Assembly: GCF_027409185.1 (NCBI RefSeq)
Contig: NC_084472.1
Location: 19,268,524-19,332,523, forward strand
Direction of reading: 5' to 3'
DNA length: 64,000 nt
Source: Cynocephalus volans
Lineage: Eukaryota; Chordata; Mammalia; Dermoptera; Cynocephalidae
A program made the translations under genes and the position numbers. The notes beneath the pieces were generated by a model. That model saw only the letters and a list, made by a program, of their open reading frames with translations. It did no database searches and was not told where the DNA came from. Positions 1-12,104 of the stretch are shown here, piece after piece; the first letter of the stretch is position 1; each line of letters opens with the position of its first letter.

Positions 1-170
1 ACAAAAATTCCTTGAACTGTTTAAGTCAAGTGCATAGATACGATGTTGGGGGGGAGGGGAGGAGGTGGAGAGTAATGGGTAAAGGGGCAAGAAAATCAAG
101 TACAACATATTTTGAGAAGTGAAATTAAAATTTAATAATAATAATAATAATAATTACAAAAAAAATGTGG
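1..170 (+). mobile_element. L1 3' UTR tail, cut by the window start
   Basis: The stretch aligns by eye with the 3' UTR of the L1 ending at 48295: a tract like acttgaag/gatacgac, then a G-rich purine tract (about 47-75), then a 'aggggcaa..aatcaa..tacaa' block and an A-rich end running into a TAA repeat (about 129-155). It is more diverged than the copies at 48.1 kb and 62.2 kb, so it is an older member of the same 3' UTR lineage. Only the 3' end is in the window. Confidence 0.75.
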
Positions 171-559
171 TCATAGATTTAAAGTTTAACCAGTCAGCCC
201 AGTTGGATGTTTTTCTCTAGTCAACTGAACCTCAAATTAAGAACTTTTGCTCTGCACCTTTCTCTGAGTGACTTCATCTAACCCATGACTTAACCAATAT
301 TTGTGTCTCATGACTTCCAAATCTGTTATCTCCAGCCCAAACCTCTTTTTGGAACTCCAAACTCACAATGTCTACTAAATTTCTCAACTTGAAATCTCCC
401 AGATAGTCCTGAAACTTAGCATATCCAAAACTAAAATATACCAGCCAGCCGCCAAAAGTGAATAAACAAAACTAAAATAATATTTTTTAACTCTCTTCTT
501 ATAAAGCTCTGCTAATGACACCACCATCCATTTAATATCTGAAGGAAGAAGTGCAATTC
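171..559. other. Unique intergenic sequence
   Basis: I see no gene, repeat family or convincing open frame here. The short frames on both strands lack any recognisable motif. Confidence 0.5.
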
Positions 560-1140
560 CTGTTATATTCCTTCCATTAACACTCCATTTCTTTACTTCC
601 CAATGGTCACAAAATCTAGTAGGTCCTACCTTCTTCACATCTTGCATATTTGTGCCTACCAATATCACCACCATTTGCCTAAATTCAGTCCTTCATCACA
701 TCTCACCTGGATTCCTGCAACAATCCCCCATCTCTTTGATGCCAATCTATTCCCACTTTAATCTATCTTCCACACTGCTTCCAGGCTTCTCTTTGGAAAA
801 TGCAAATCTCATCACCTCACTCCCCTACTTAAAATATTTCAGAAGTTATCTTTAGCTCAAAAAGTAAAAATCACACAGAATGCTTCAAAGTGTGATGCTG
901 ATTATCCCTTGGCCTAGTCATTTTGCCTCACTAGCCTTTTACTTCAACCATTCCAAATTACTTGTAGATTGGCATATTTCACACCTTCCTCTGAAACTCC
1001 GTTCCAACATCTATTAACTTTCAGGGAAATTTTCCTGATCCTCTATTCATTTTAGATACCCTTCTTATGAACTCCCACAGCATCTTGTGTATACTCCACT
1101 TATACTCATCACACTGACCTCTCTTGACACCACATTCCTT
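560..1140 (+). mobile_element. L2 LINE fragment
   Basis: Landmarks of the L2 3' region occur in order on this strand: a 'cacactgcttccagg' block, 'atcacctcactcccctactta' near 810-835, a 'gccttccctgat'-like block around 1030, and 'actcccacagcatcttgtgtatact' near 1070-1095. L2 is an ancient LINE family shared across mammals. The copy is strongly diverged and has no usable frame. The 5' boundary is uncertain. Confidence 0.7.
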
Positions 1141-1199
1141 CCAGCTACCTCCCCATTTCTCTGCCCCATAAAAAATATTGTCAATATCCACTGTCACCC

Positions 1200-1632
1200 T
1201 GTATTAGTCCTTTTTCTGTTGCTTATAATAGAATACCTGAAATTGGGTAATTTATAAAGAAATGAAATTTATTTCTTACAGTTTTAGAAACTGGGAAGTC
1301 CACGGTCCAGGGAACACATATGGTGAGGGTCTTCTTCTTGGGAGTGACTCTACGACAACTCAGAGTAGCACACAGTGAGAGAAATAGGCTGAGCTTGAAT
1401 GCTAACCTTCTCACTCGCTCTCCTTATTTTAAAGCCATCAGAACCACACCCGTGATAACTCATTACTCCATAAATGGATTAATCTGTTCACAAGGACACA
1501 GTCTTCATGATCCAATCACATCTCAAAGGCCCCACATTTCAAATACTGTAATTGGAGTTCCCACCCTCTTAATACCATGGGGGTCAAGTTTCCAATACAT
1601 TAACTTTTGGGGGACACATTAAACCCATAGCA
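1200..1632 (-). mobile_element. Solo MaLR LTR (ERVL-MaLR, MST/MLT1-like)
   Basis: Read on the minus strand it starts TGCTATGGGTT and ends GGACTAATACA. It carries the typical MaLR 3' part: 'acttcccagtttctaaaact', an AATAAA-type signal and 'ttataaattacccaatttcagg'. Flanking bases (caccc/aaccc) look like a worn 5-bp target duplication. Three further LTRs of the same type lie at 28671, 31603 and 36879. There is no internal coding region, so it is a solo LTR of an old endogenous retrovirus-like element. Confidence 0.8.
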
Positions 1633-2605
1633 AACCCCTTCCTCTCTTCCCTTTACCTTTGGAACACATTTAAATTAGTATTTTCATTTTGACTATTCTA
1701 GCAAAATAACTCTTGTCAAAGTCACACATGTCTTCAAAATGGCCATAAACAACAGTCAGTCCTTACTTTTCATCTTATTGACCTATCACAGGTGCAGCAT
1801 TTGACACAACTCCTTTCTTCTCTTGGCTTCTATTTTTGTTGTTGTTATTGCTAGAACATAGTTGATTGCATATATCTGTGGCGTACAGCATTGAATATCA
1901 ACCTGTGTGCAATATATGATGCTCAAATTAGGATAATTAGTATATTCAACATTATACAGTGTAATCGATTTTTGTGTTCCTTTACCAATTCCTCCCTTTC
2001 CACCCTCCTCCTCCCCTTTTCCCATCTCTCATAACCTCAGTTCTGTTCTCTTATTTTGAAAGTCCAACGTATTGTGATTGTTGTATCTTTATGTATTTTT
2101 TATTTTATTTTTTTTTTTAGCTCTCACTTATAAGTGACGATATGCTGTATTTCTCTTTCTAGTTTATTTCACTTAACATAATTTTCTCTAAGTTCATCCA
2201 TGTTGCTGTGAATGGCAGCATTTCATTCCTTTTTATGGCAGAATAGTATTCCATTCTGTAAATACACCACATTTTCCTTATCCAGTCATCCAATGATGGA
2301 CCTTTAGGTTGGTTCCAAATCTTGGCTACTGTAAATAGAGCTGCGATAAACATGGGAGTATGAGTATCCCTTTGACATGATGATTTCCATTCCTTTTGTT
2401 ATATACCCACCAGTGGGATTGATGAAACATATGGCAATTCTATCTGTAGTTATTTGAGGGACCTCCATACCATGTTCCATAATGGCTGCACCAACTTACA
2501 GTCCCACCAACAGTGTAGGAGGGCTCCCTTTTCTCTGTATCCTCACCAGTATTTGTTATTCTGTCTTTTTGATAACAGCCAGTCCAACTGGAATGAGATG
2601 ATATC

Positions 2606-2789
2606 TCAGTGTTTTTTTTGTTGTTGTTTTGTTTTGGTTTTTTTTTTGTTTTTTTTTTTTGTCTTTTTCGTGACCGGCACTCAGCCAGTGAGTGCACCAG
2701 CCAGTCCTATATAGGATCTGAACCCGCGGCGGGAGCGTCGCTGCGCTCCCAGCGCCGCACTCTCCCGAGTGCACCACGGGCTCAGCCCT
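2606..2789 (-). mobile_element. tRNA-derived SINE (CYN-like, shortened dimer type)
   Basis: On the minus strand it begins GGGCTGAGCCCGTGG, has an expanded GC-rich middle, a B box (GGTTCAGATCC), a 'TATATAGGA' linker and a short second unit ending CGGTCACG, then an A-rich tail. It sits inside L1 ORF2. The L1 sequence resumes on both sides, and the flanks 'ctcagtgtttttttt' and 'ctcaatgtgtttttga' look like a diverged target duplication. It is the same subtype as the SINE at 51131. Confidence 0.85.
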
Positions 2790-4933
2790 CAATGTGTTTT
2801 TGATTTGCATTTCCCTGATGTTGAGTAATGTAGCAATTTTTCATGTGTCTGTTGGCCATATGTATATCTTACTTTGAGAAAATGCCTATTCAGCTCTTGC
2901 CCATTTTTAATCAGGTTATTTGTTTTTTTACTATTAAGTTGTTTGAATTCCTTCTATATGCTAGATATTAATCCTCTGTAGGAGAATATGCTAGATTGCA
3001 TATATTTTCTCGCACTCTGTCGGTTGTCATTTTTGCTGTGTTGTTTCTTTTGTTGTGCAGAAGCTTTTTAGCTTGATATAAACCCATTTGCTTTGCTTAT
3101 TTTTTCCTTTTGTTGCCTGCACTTTCAGGGTTGTATTCATAAAGTCTTTGCCCAGTCCTACTTCCTGAAGTGTTTCCACTATGTTTTCTTTGAGGAGTTT
3201 TATTGTTTAAGGTCTTATTTAAGTCTTTAGTCCATTCTGAGTTAATTTTGGTATATAGCAAGAGGTATGGGTCATTTCATTCTTCTACACATAGGTGTCC
3301 AGTTTTCCTAGCACCATTCACTTTTCCCCAATGTATGTTCTTGGTGGCTTTGTCAAAGATCAGTTGGCTGTAAGTATATGGGTTGATTTCTGGGTTCTCT
3401 ACTCTATTCCATTGGTCTGTTTTTATGCCAGTACCATGCTGTTTGGGATACTATAACTGTAGCATAATTTGAAGTCATGTAGTGTTATGCCACCAGTTTT
3501 TTTGTTTTGTTTTGTTTTGTTTCCTCAAGATTGCTTTGGCTATTTGGGGTGTTTTGTTGTTCCACATGAATGTAAGGATTGTTTTTTCTATTTCTGTGAA
3601 GAATGTCATTGGTATTTTGATGGGGATTATGCTGAATCTGTAGATCATATTGGGTAGTATGGACATTTTCACAATATCAGTTCTTTCAATCCAAGAGCAT
3701 GGAATGTCTTTCCAACTTTTTGTGTCCTCTTTAATTTCTTTCAACAGTTCTTGTAGAGATATTTCACCTACTTGGTTAACTGTATTCCTAGGTATTTTAT
3801 ATTGGGAGTGACTATTGTAAATGGGCTAGCTTTCTTGATTTCTTTTTCTGCTAATTTGTTTTTGGAGGATTAAAATGCTACGATTTTGGGGTGTTGATTT
3901 TGTATCCTGCAACTTTATTGAAATTGCTTATGAACTCGAACAGGTTTTGGTAGAATCTTTAGGCTTTTCTATACATATGATCATGTCATGTGCAACAGGA
4001 ACAATTTGACTTCATCTTTTCCAATTGGGATTCCCTTTATTTCTTTCTCTTGCCTGATGGCTCTCACTAGTACTTCCAATACTATGTCAAATAGGAGTGG
4101 TGAGAGTGGGCATCCTTGTCTTGTTCCTTTGCTTAAGGGAAAAACTTTCGACATTTCCCCATTCAGGATGATATTGGTGGTGGGTTTGTCATATATGGCT
4201 TTATTCTGTTGAGATACTTTCGCTCTATATCTAATTTGCTGAGAAATTTTATCATGAAAGTATGTTGAATTTGGTCAAATGCTTTTTCAGCATCTATTGA
4301 GGTAATCATATGATTTTTGTCCTCAATTTTGTTGATGTGATGTATCACATTTATTGACCTGCATATATTGAACCATCCTTGCATCCCTGGGATGAATCCT
4401 ACTTGATCATGGTTTATAATGTTTTTGGTGTTTTCCTGTGTTCTATTTGCTAATACTTTATTAAAGATTTTTGCATCAATGTTCATCAAAGATATTGGCC
4501 TATAGTTTTCTTTTTGTTATTGTATCTTTGTCTGATTTTGGTATTAGGGTGACATTGGCTTAATAGAATGAGTTTGGAGAATGGCCTCTGTTTCAATTTT
4601 TTGGAATAGTTTGAAGATAATGGGTATTAATTTCTCTTTAAAGGTCTGGTAGAATTCAGCAGGACAATCATCCAGTCCTGGACTTTTCGTTGGGGGGAGA
4701 TTGCTGATTACTGCTTCAATTTCATTGCTTGTTATTGGTCTGTTCAGGATTTCTATATCTTCCTGGTTCAGTCTTAGTAGTTTGTATGTGTCTAGAAATT
4801 TCTCCATTTCCTCCAGGTACTTAAATTTATTGGCATATAGTTGTTTATAATAGTCTCTAATGATTCTGTGTATTTCTGTGGTATCAGTTGTAATGTCTCC
4901 TTTTTCATTTCTGAACTTTCTTAATTTGGTCTT

Positions 4934-5331
4934 TGATGGAGTTTGTATGCATTGTTCTCCCAGAACTCATGTGGAAATGTGATCCTCAATGTGGCAGTTT
5001 GAGTCACAGGGGCAGATCCCTCATGAACAGATTAATGCTCTTCCTGGGGGGAGAGTGGGGGTAATGAGTGAGTCCTTGCTCTATTCGTTCCCATGAGAGC
5101 TGTTTCTTTAAAAGACCCTGGCACCTCTCCTCTCTCTCTCTCTCTTGCTTCCTTTCACCATGTGATCTGCTTATACCTACTGGCCTGCCACTTTCCACCA
5201 TGAATAGAAGCAGCCTGAGGCCCGCACTAGATGCAGCTGTCCTGGAATTGTAAGCCAAATAAACCTCTGTTCTTTAGAAACTACCCAGTCTCAGGTATTC
5301 TGTTATAGCAACACAAAAACAGACTAATACA
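4934..5331 (+). mobile_element. Solo MST-like MaLR LTR inserted in L1
   Basis: The 398-bp element has strong landmarks of the MST family: 'ctcatgtggaaatgtgatcc', 'gcagatccctcatgaa', 'taatgagtgagtccttgctct', a CT-rich stretch, 'accatgtgatctgc', 'gaagcagcctgaggcc', an AATAAA signal ('ccaaataaacctc') and the end 'cagactaataca'. It is flanked by a perfect 5-bp duplication (gtctt at 4929-4933 and 5332-5336), and L1 ORF2 continues on both sides. MST LTRs are known from Primates and relatives, which helps place the host. Confidence 0.9.
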
Positions 5332-6756
5332 GTCTTCTCTCTTCTTTTTTAGTTAGCCTAGCTAATGGTTTGTCTATTTTGCTTATCTTCTTTAAAAAAA
5401 ACTTTTTGTTTCATTGATCTTTTGTATTGTTTTTTGTGTCTCCATTTCATTTAGTTCTGCTCTAATCTTAATTATTTCTTTCCATCTACTAATTTTGGGA
5501 TAAGATTGGTCTTGCCTTACTAGTTCTTTAAGGTGTAGCATTAGGTTATTTATTTGAAATCTTTCTATTCTTTTGATGTAATCATTTATTGTAATAAACT
5601 CCCCCCTCAGTACTGCTTTTGCAGTATCCCACAGATTTTGGTGTGATGTGTCATTATTTTCATTAATTTCAAGAAATTTTTTGATTTCCTGTTTAATTTC
5701 TTCTTGGACCCACAGATCATTTAGAAGCATGTTGTTAAATTTCCATGTATCTGTATAGTTTCCAGAGTTTTGATTGTTATTAATTTCTAGTTTTAATCTG
5801 TTGTGGTCTGAAATGATACTTGAAATGATTTCAGTTTTGTTTTTTTATTTTTAACTTTCTAAGACTTGATTTGTGACCTAACATGTGGTCTATCCTGGAG
5901 AATGTTCCATGTGCTGATGAGAAGAATGTATATTCTGTAGTTGTTGGATGAAATGTTCTGTAGATATCTGCCAGGTCTAGTTGGTCTAAAGTGTGGTTTA
6001 AATCCTATGTTTCTCTGTTGATTTGTTGTCTAGATGATCTGTCCAGTGCTGGGAGAAGGATGTTCAGGTCCCCAACTATTATCATTTGGATTCTATCGCC
6101 TTTTATTTCTTCTTTTTTTTTTTTTTTTTTAGGTCTAATGATGTTTGCTTTATATAGCTGGGTGTTCTGGAGTTGGGTGCATGTATATATGTGATTGTTA
6201 TATCTTCTTGCTAGATAGATCCCTTCATTATATAATGGCATTCTGTGTCTCTTTTTATGGTTTTTGGCTTGAAGTCTATTTTGTCCAATATAAGAATAGC
6301 TACTCCTACTTGCTTTTGGTTTCCATTTGCATGGTATATCTTTTTCCGTCCCTTCACTTTTAGTCTGTTGGTGTCTTTACAGGTGAGGTGAGTCTCTTGA
6401 GGACAGCATAAAGTTGGGTCCAGTTTTTAAATCCAATCAATCAGTCTGTGTCTTTTGTGGGGGGAATTTAACCATTTACATTTAGGGTTATTATTGAAAG
6501 GTATTGACTTACTCCTGGCATTTTTATCCATCTTTATTTGGATGTTTTAAATATCTTTTGTTCCTTTCGTTTCCTTTTATTGTTTGTCTTCCATGTTTCT
6601 GGTCTTTTTAGGTAGTTAGGTAAAGTTTCTTTCTCTTTCTCATTTGCATTTTTGTTCTATCAATAGGTTTTGTTCTTTCTTGTGTATCTATGGTAGTGAT
6701 TATTGTTTTTCAGATTGCAGATGCAGGACTCTCTTGAGGATTTCCTGTAGGGCTGA

Positions 6757-7671
6757 TCATGTGGTAGTGAACTCCTACAGTTTTTGTTTGCCTAGAAAAT
6801 ACACTATTTCTACCTCATTTCTGAAGGATAGCCTTGCTGGGTGTAATATTTTTGGCTGGCAATTTTTTTCTTTTAGTATTTTGAATATATCATCCTCTTC
6901 TCTTCTGGCCTTTATGGTTTCTATAGAGAAGTCTGCTGGTAGTCTGATGAGGACTCCCTGATAAGTGACTTGATGCTTTTCTCTTGCTGCTTTTAAGATT
7001 CTCTCTTTGTCTTTGAGCTTTGACAATTTGACTATAATGTATCTCAGACAGGACCTTTTTGGACTGAAGCTGTTTGGGGATCTTTGAGCTTTCTCGTTCT
7101 GAAGACCTATATCTCTCCCTATACCTGGGAAGTTTTCTGCTATTATTTCATTAAAGAGGTTTCATGCATTTTCTTTTCTCCTCTCCTTCTGGAACACCCA
7201 TGATTTGGGTGTTTGTGTGCTTCAGGCTGTCTGCTAGCTCTCTTAGATTTTCTTCATATTTTTTTTATTCTTTTTCTTCCCCCCCCTTCCACTTGAGTTA
7301 TTTCAAAAAGACCATCTTCAAGATCAGAAATTCTTTCTTCTGCTTGCTCTAGTCTGCTTCTTAAGTTCTCAGTTGTGTTTTTTGATTCATTGAATGAATC
7401 CTCCAGCTCTAGGAGCTCTGATACATTCTTTTTAAGGCATTAATCTCTTTGTTCATTTCCTCCTTCAGATCCTGGATACTTTTTCTCATTTCATTGTGTT
7501 GTCTAACTGAGTCTTCTTATATCTCACTGAAATTCCTTAGGATTGTTGCTCAGAATTCCTTTTCAGTCCTTTCAAGGACTTCTAGGTCTATAGGATCTGG
7601 TACTTCCGAATTATTATATTCCTTTGGTGGTATCATATTTTCTTGTTTTTTGTATTGTAGTTTCTCCACAT
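6757..7671 (-). pseudogene. L1 ORF1 remnant (RNA-binding protein)
   Basis: ORF1p is the trimeric nucleic-acid-binding partner of ORF2p. The C-terminal domain is readable at 7026-6775 (KLKDKERILKAAREKHQ, then ARLSF near 6820). The N-terminal half is broken by stops and indels, with parts recognisable at 7150-7670 by comparison with the intact ORF1 at 43071. The start is placed at the ATG complementary to 7669-7671. The N-terminal 30 codons differ strongly from the plus-strand copy while the C-terminal domain is well conserved, as is usual for L1 ORF1. Confidence 0.8.
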
Positions 7672-8838
7672 TGGTGTCTAGTCATCTGATAGAGTAGCTG
7701 CTTTTTCTAGTACTCTGACGTGGGCTTTGAGGAGAGGATTTCCTTCTGTAGATGTGTTTTATAATGACTGTTGACTGAGTTGTTAGTATTGGTTCCAGGT
7801 AGCTTCTGTAGTGCAGTCTCCATGTAGGTACTTCAGTTGAACTCAGTGTTGGAATTGCATGAGTGCCTCCATGGCCTGTTTCCTGGGAATTTAGTAATTC
7901 CTTGCTGAGGTTGGTGACACTATGCTGGTTTACCAGGATATGTGCAAGATCTTGAATTCCTGGGGGAAGCACCCCAGTGCCCTGTTACTCTTTGGCTATG
8001 GTGGGTGACCTTGGACATACCTGTTGGCACCCCCAGATAAATCCCCCAGACAATAATGGGTGCATTGGTTTATACTGGTGCTATTCAGTTTGAATGGGGA
8101 GTGAGTCTTCTCTTCTTTACTACAGGCAGAGGTTCCTCCTGGGACCTTGTTTCCACCAGTTGGGGGATGGGTTGGTGGTGATTGGGAGTTTTCTTCTTTA
8201 CTGCATTTGAGGATCCTGGGTTTCTGTACTCTCGGGCAGTTCTGCTTGTGTCTCTCCCCAGATGAAGGCAGTCCTATGGGCTGAACATATACCTCCCACC
8301 CTGACATGTGCTAGCACGTATGGCAGCATAACTCTCCCTCTGGTTTGGCCACTGGGTCACAGGTCTGCACTCACTCACCTCTTTCCCTGTGCTCCACTGG
8401 TGTCTCTCCTGTCTATGATGACAAGTGGGCCACTTATGAGGCAGCAGTGGCTGCTCATATGGCACCAAGCCACCCTTGTGGCAGCAGTTACTGTGGCAGT
8501 GGCTGTCGCTGACCACTCATTCAGCACCAGTGTCTGCAGCAGTGGCACGGGGTGCTGCCGTTGGCAAGGCTGAAGCCAGGCTTGAGGCTACACAGCCAGG
8601 AACAAACCCCAAAATCACACTGCCAAACACAACCAGTGAAACAGTCACTGATGCTACCAAAGAACACTAAAACTATGGCTTGCACAACTCTCCCCAGGAA
8701 CTCAATCTTGGGGCAAACACCACTGCCTCTAGCATCGCTGCCATTGCTACCCTGAAATTCAGTTTTATTGCAAATACTACTGCAAACCAGTCCACTGCCA
8801 CTGCCAAGCCAAAAGCTTGATTTTGCTACTACCACTCA
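7672..8838 (-). promoter_or_regulatory. L1 5' UTR
   Basis: About 1.17 kb lies upstream of ORF1 in this element. It is moderately GC-rich, with many CAG/CTG-rich stretches (for example 8440-8580 and 8740-8820). In L1 this segment carries the internal RNA polymerase II promoter. It resembles 58400-59488 over most of its length but not the 5' UTR at 41390-43070. I see no YY1-type AAGATGG motif at its outer end, so the first bases may be missing. Confidence 0.7.
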
Positions 8839-10787
8839 TAATGCTAGAAAGCTGGAAATATTTTTCTGTGATCCCTTTCCTTTGCATCACTAGTTCCTCT
8901 ACATCCCACTGGGATTTTCAAATTCTAGAAAAGAAAAGAGGTTCTGCTTCTCAATAAGATTCGTAAATTGGGGGATCCTCCAATCATGCATCCTGTCCTA
9001 CTCTGGTCTGAGAATGGAATTTAGAAACAACCAACCATGAAGTAGGATCAACCAAAAGAAGTCTGCTATTCTGCAAATGAGTAAGTCGTAAGGAGACCTA
9101 TTATTTGTTTAGGGTCTAGAGTTTAATTTATGCCACTAGTATTATTTCCTTCTTTCTCATATCAAAAGATATTATAAATATTTCTGCTCATACCTACCAT
9201 TTTGACCCAACTGTTAAAACAATCCAGGCTAACAAAAAATCTTACTAATTTTTTTCTCACCAAATTCCTTAGTGAACTTACAGTCCATATAACCTACTGA
9301 TCTAATGTTCATATGCTAAAGGTTAGAACCACCTGAAAGGAAATTATTTTAGTCACATTTCCCAGGAATTTGACATAATATATGGCATACCTACCAAAAA
9401 GCTGGTAAAGAAAATTTTCTGGAATCTTACAGTAAAACTAAACATCAATAACCTTTCTCTATAATCCATTCTCTCTTTAGCATGAGGCCAGGGAGTTTTC
9501 CTCTCCTTCCACAGGGACATTTATCCTCAGCAATGCTGGCCAAATTATTCCAGCCAAATAATTGGTACCATCTCTGATGATCCTTTGTTTTGCATGGCTA
9601 TCTATCTGCGTTTCTCATGGTCTGACAGAACTCTGGGAAAATGAGTTTGACCTCTTCATTAAACTCACTATGGAGTGCGGCTGGCATGCTCCTGGCTTCT
9701 TTCGACATGCAATCTGTTACCCACTATAGCTTTAAGCCAAATACATGGTGAAAATTCTCAGGTGATGGGTCAGATCAAGAACAAAGACTTTTCTGCCCCT
9801 TTTGTCACAACAAAATCTGTTTCTCAGTCTGGCACCTGGACAGCCAACAAAGTCTCAGCAGAGGAGTCATCTTCCCCTGCCCCTTTTCGGCACCCAGACC
9901 CACATGCTGATTAGTAACCTGCAGGTTACTAATACTTTTCTGACAATACTTTTGGCTATAACCTCTGCCTCCAACCCATACCTAATTTGTATACTGCCAT
10001 AGTACCACTGGTGGAAGCTGTTGCAATCTACCTTTCCCCTTTGACGGTTTATTTCAGTGGCTCCCACACACAACTAAGGCTGAGTCATTGTCTATTTTTC
10101 TATTGCATAACCTCAGAGAAGGGCTTTGTAAGTGTGTGATGATAGGGCTCTTACCTGTACTTTGTTTGGATCCCCTTGGAACATTGCTAGAAGATACCCC
10201 TCCTGAGCACTGAGCCTGTGCTAAGCCTTTGTCTCTTTTCTCATCTTTGTTCCCTGATGCCTGAGCATCCTCCCAGTATTGTTCTGCTTAGGTAATGTTA
10301 CCTCATGTGTAATTAGATTTGTATAGTTCTTTTCTGGTAGCAAGAACAGAGGGTAGGTTTCCTTTATCCAAAGACCTGAGCTTCCTTAAAGATCTACAAG
10401 AGGCTCTGGATCATAAGCCTGAGTCTATTCTACAATAAGCACATTTCATATCCTGCTTTAATCAAACTGCAGGATACACTGGATTTATCAAATAGTTGAG
10501 ACAGAAGGACCTAAGAAACTTCTTAGTTATTTCCCCTTATAAGAAAACAGAAATTCAGAGAAGTAAATTATTTTCTCAAAGATGAACAGCTATCAGCAAA
10601 CAGATCTGAGAATAGAGCCCAAGTTCAGAATTCTTTCTTCTTTACTACTCTGACTTTTCTTCTAAACTTTTTCCTTTTCTGGCCATGTGTAACCTTTCTG
10701 TTAATGATAATTTTTGCATGTAGTTACTTAATAAGTGATTCAATGGGAGAGAAGAAAGAATGGAAATATTCAAATGTTTTATACCAT
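8839..10787. other. Unique intergenic sequence
   Basis: No gene or clear repeat recognised. A few frames of 60-80 codons (9675-10073) overlap each other and carry no motif. Composition is ordinary AT-rich intergenic DNA. Confidence 0.5.
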
Positions 10788-11303
10788 GGTTTAGTAGACA
10801 GAATAATGGCCATATCCTATTTCATAGGACCTGTTAATATGTTCCTCTAAATGGCAAGAGGGACTTACAGATCTGATTAAGTTAAAAGCCTTAAATGGGA
10901 AGATTATCCTGAATTATCTGAGTGGGACCCAATACAATAGTAAGTGTCCTTACAAGTGAAAGAGGGGGGCAAGAGAATCAGAATCAGAGAAAGAGATGTG
11001 ACAACAGAAACAATATTGGGGTGATGTGATGTGAGGACTCAACCTTCCATTGCTGGCTTTGAAGATGGAAGGTGGACACAAGCCAAGGAATGTGGGCAGC
11101 CTCTATAAACCAGAAAGGGCAAGGAAACATATTCTCCCTGAGAGCCTCCTAAAGGAATGAAATCTTGACAATACATTTTATTTTACCCAGTGAACTCCCT
11201 TTAGGTCTTGTACCTCCAGAACTGTATGATAATTCATTTTTGTTGTTTTAATCAGCTGAGTTTGTAGTAATTTGTCATAGCAGCAATAGAAAACTAATGT
11301 AAA
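10788..11303 (+). mobile_element. MLT1-like MaLR LTR
   Basis: MLT1 landmarks occur in order: 'gacagaataatggccatatcc', 'gggacttacagatctgatta', 'gggaagattatcctgaattatc', 'gtccttacaagtgaaagag', 'agccaaggaatgtgggcagcc', 'cctccagaactgtatgataa' and the end 'agcaatagaaaactaatg'. MLT1 is the oldest MaLR group and is shared by placental mammals. It is a solo LTR with worn ends. Confidence 0.85.
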
Positions 11304-11334
11304 TGGTTTTAGAAATAAATTTAACACCCATAAT

Positions 11335-11450
11335 AACAATGTTTATTTAGCATTTTATGTGTGGCAGGCATTGTGCTAAACCTATGGTATCTCTTACCTC
11401 ATTGTCTGTGGAACAATTCTATGGGTAGAATAATACTATTCCTATGTTTT
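11335..11450 (-). mobile_element. MIR SINE fragment
   Basis: The MIR 3' segment is seen in reverse: 'gtttatttagcattttatgtg', 'ggcaggcattgtgctaaacc', 'tctcttacctcattgt'. Strongly diverged. Confidence 0.6.
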
Positions 11451-11469
11451 ATATAAATATATAAATAAA

Positions 11470-12080
11470 TATATATAGATATGAATGAAAGTATCATTTT
11501 ATTTTTGGTTTGTAACTCCTCTTTTTTATTTTTTATATGATTTAAAAGCCAAATGCATAAAGTGCATGTGTTAATGGTACACAATGTATAAAGATATGAT
11601 TTGTGACAATAAAAACAGAGAGAACGTGCAGCTGTATGGAAGCAAACTTCTTCTATGGTATTGAAGCTGTTAGTATCAATTTGAACTAGATTGTTGTAAA
11701 TGTAAGATTGTTCATTGTAATCCCCATGGTAACCACTATGAAAATAACTAAAAATATATACAAAAAAGGAAATGAGGAAAAAATCAATATGATACTCTAG
11801 AAAAAAAATCAATTGAACACAAAAGAAGCTAGTATTGGAGGAATTGAGAAACAAAAAAGATATAGCATATAAAAAACAAATAGAAAAATTGCAGATATGG
11901 TCCTTATTAGTAACCACTTTGAACAAAATTGGATTAAATTCATGAGTTAAAAGACAGAGACTGGCAGAATGAATTAAGAATAACAATTCAAAATAATAAT
12001 AATAATAATGTCAACTATATGCTGCCTACAGGAGACTCACTTTAGATCCAAAGACAAAGTTTTTGTCCTGAACTAGAAGT
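11470..12080 (+). mobile_element. L1M fragment, ORF1-ORF2 junction region
   Basis: The plus strand shows the spacer and ORF2 start of an old L1M: 'gtaatccccatggtaaccac', 'ataactaaaaatatatac', 'acacaaaagaagctagtatt', then 'tatgctgcctacaggagactc' near 12017, the early endonuclease part of ORF2. Many stops. It ends at about 12080, so it is truncated on both sides. The long minus-strand frame (11399-11986) here is AT-rich antisense sequence, not a gene. Confidence 0.75.
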
Positions 12081-12104
12081 AAATATTTGTCATTAATTAA
12101 GATG

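Larger units (their letters stand above)
2117..6521 (-). pseudogene. L1 ORF2 remnant (endonuclease-reverse transcriptase)
   Basis: ORF2 normally encodes an AP-like endonuclease, a reverse transcriptase and a C-terminal Cys-rich segment. Here the start is placed at the ATG complementary to 6519-6521, by alignment with the plus-strand copy starting at 44239. The stop complement is at 2117-2119. Fragments of reading frame are recognisable: the endonuclease part near 6005-6240 (DLNILLPALDRSSR), the fingers/palm part near 4163-4807 ([39 protein letters not shown]) and the C-terminus near 2159-2353. These frames are split by frameshifts, a MST-like LTR and a SINE. About 3.8 kb remains after removing the insertions, the usual ORF2 length. 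Confidence 0.9.
1835..8838 (-). mobile_element. Nearly full-length L1 retrotransposon, inactive
   Basis: This is a complete L1 on the minus strand: 5' UTR (8838-7672), ORF1 remnant, a spacer of about 235 bp, ORF2 remnant and 3' UTR (2116-1835). It is interrupted by a SINE (about 2611-2789) and a MST-like LTR (4934-5331). Removing both leaves about 6.4 kb, which matches the second minus-strand L1 at 50671-59488 after the same correction. Both ORFs carry many stops and frameshifts, so the element cannot move. No clear target duplication was found. Its 3' UTR is of a different type from that of the L1 ending at 48295. Confidence 0.9.

Noticed and set aside
5991-6363. Overlapping frames that look like membrane proteins
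   Set aside because: Antisense of L1 ORF2; the same shadow frames recur at 56145-56394 in the second L1.
11399-11986. 195-codon minus-strand open frame
   Set aside because: It is antisense to an L1M ORF1-ORF2 junction fragment, very AT-rich, with Phe/Tyr/Ile-rich low-complexity translation and no motif.
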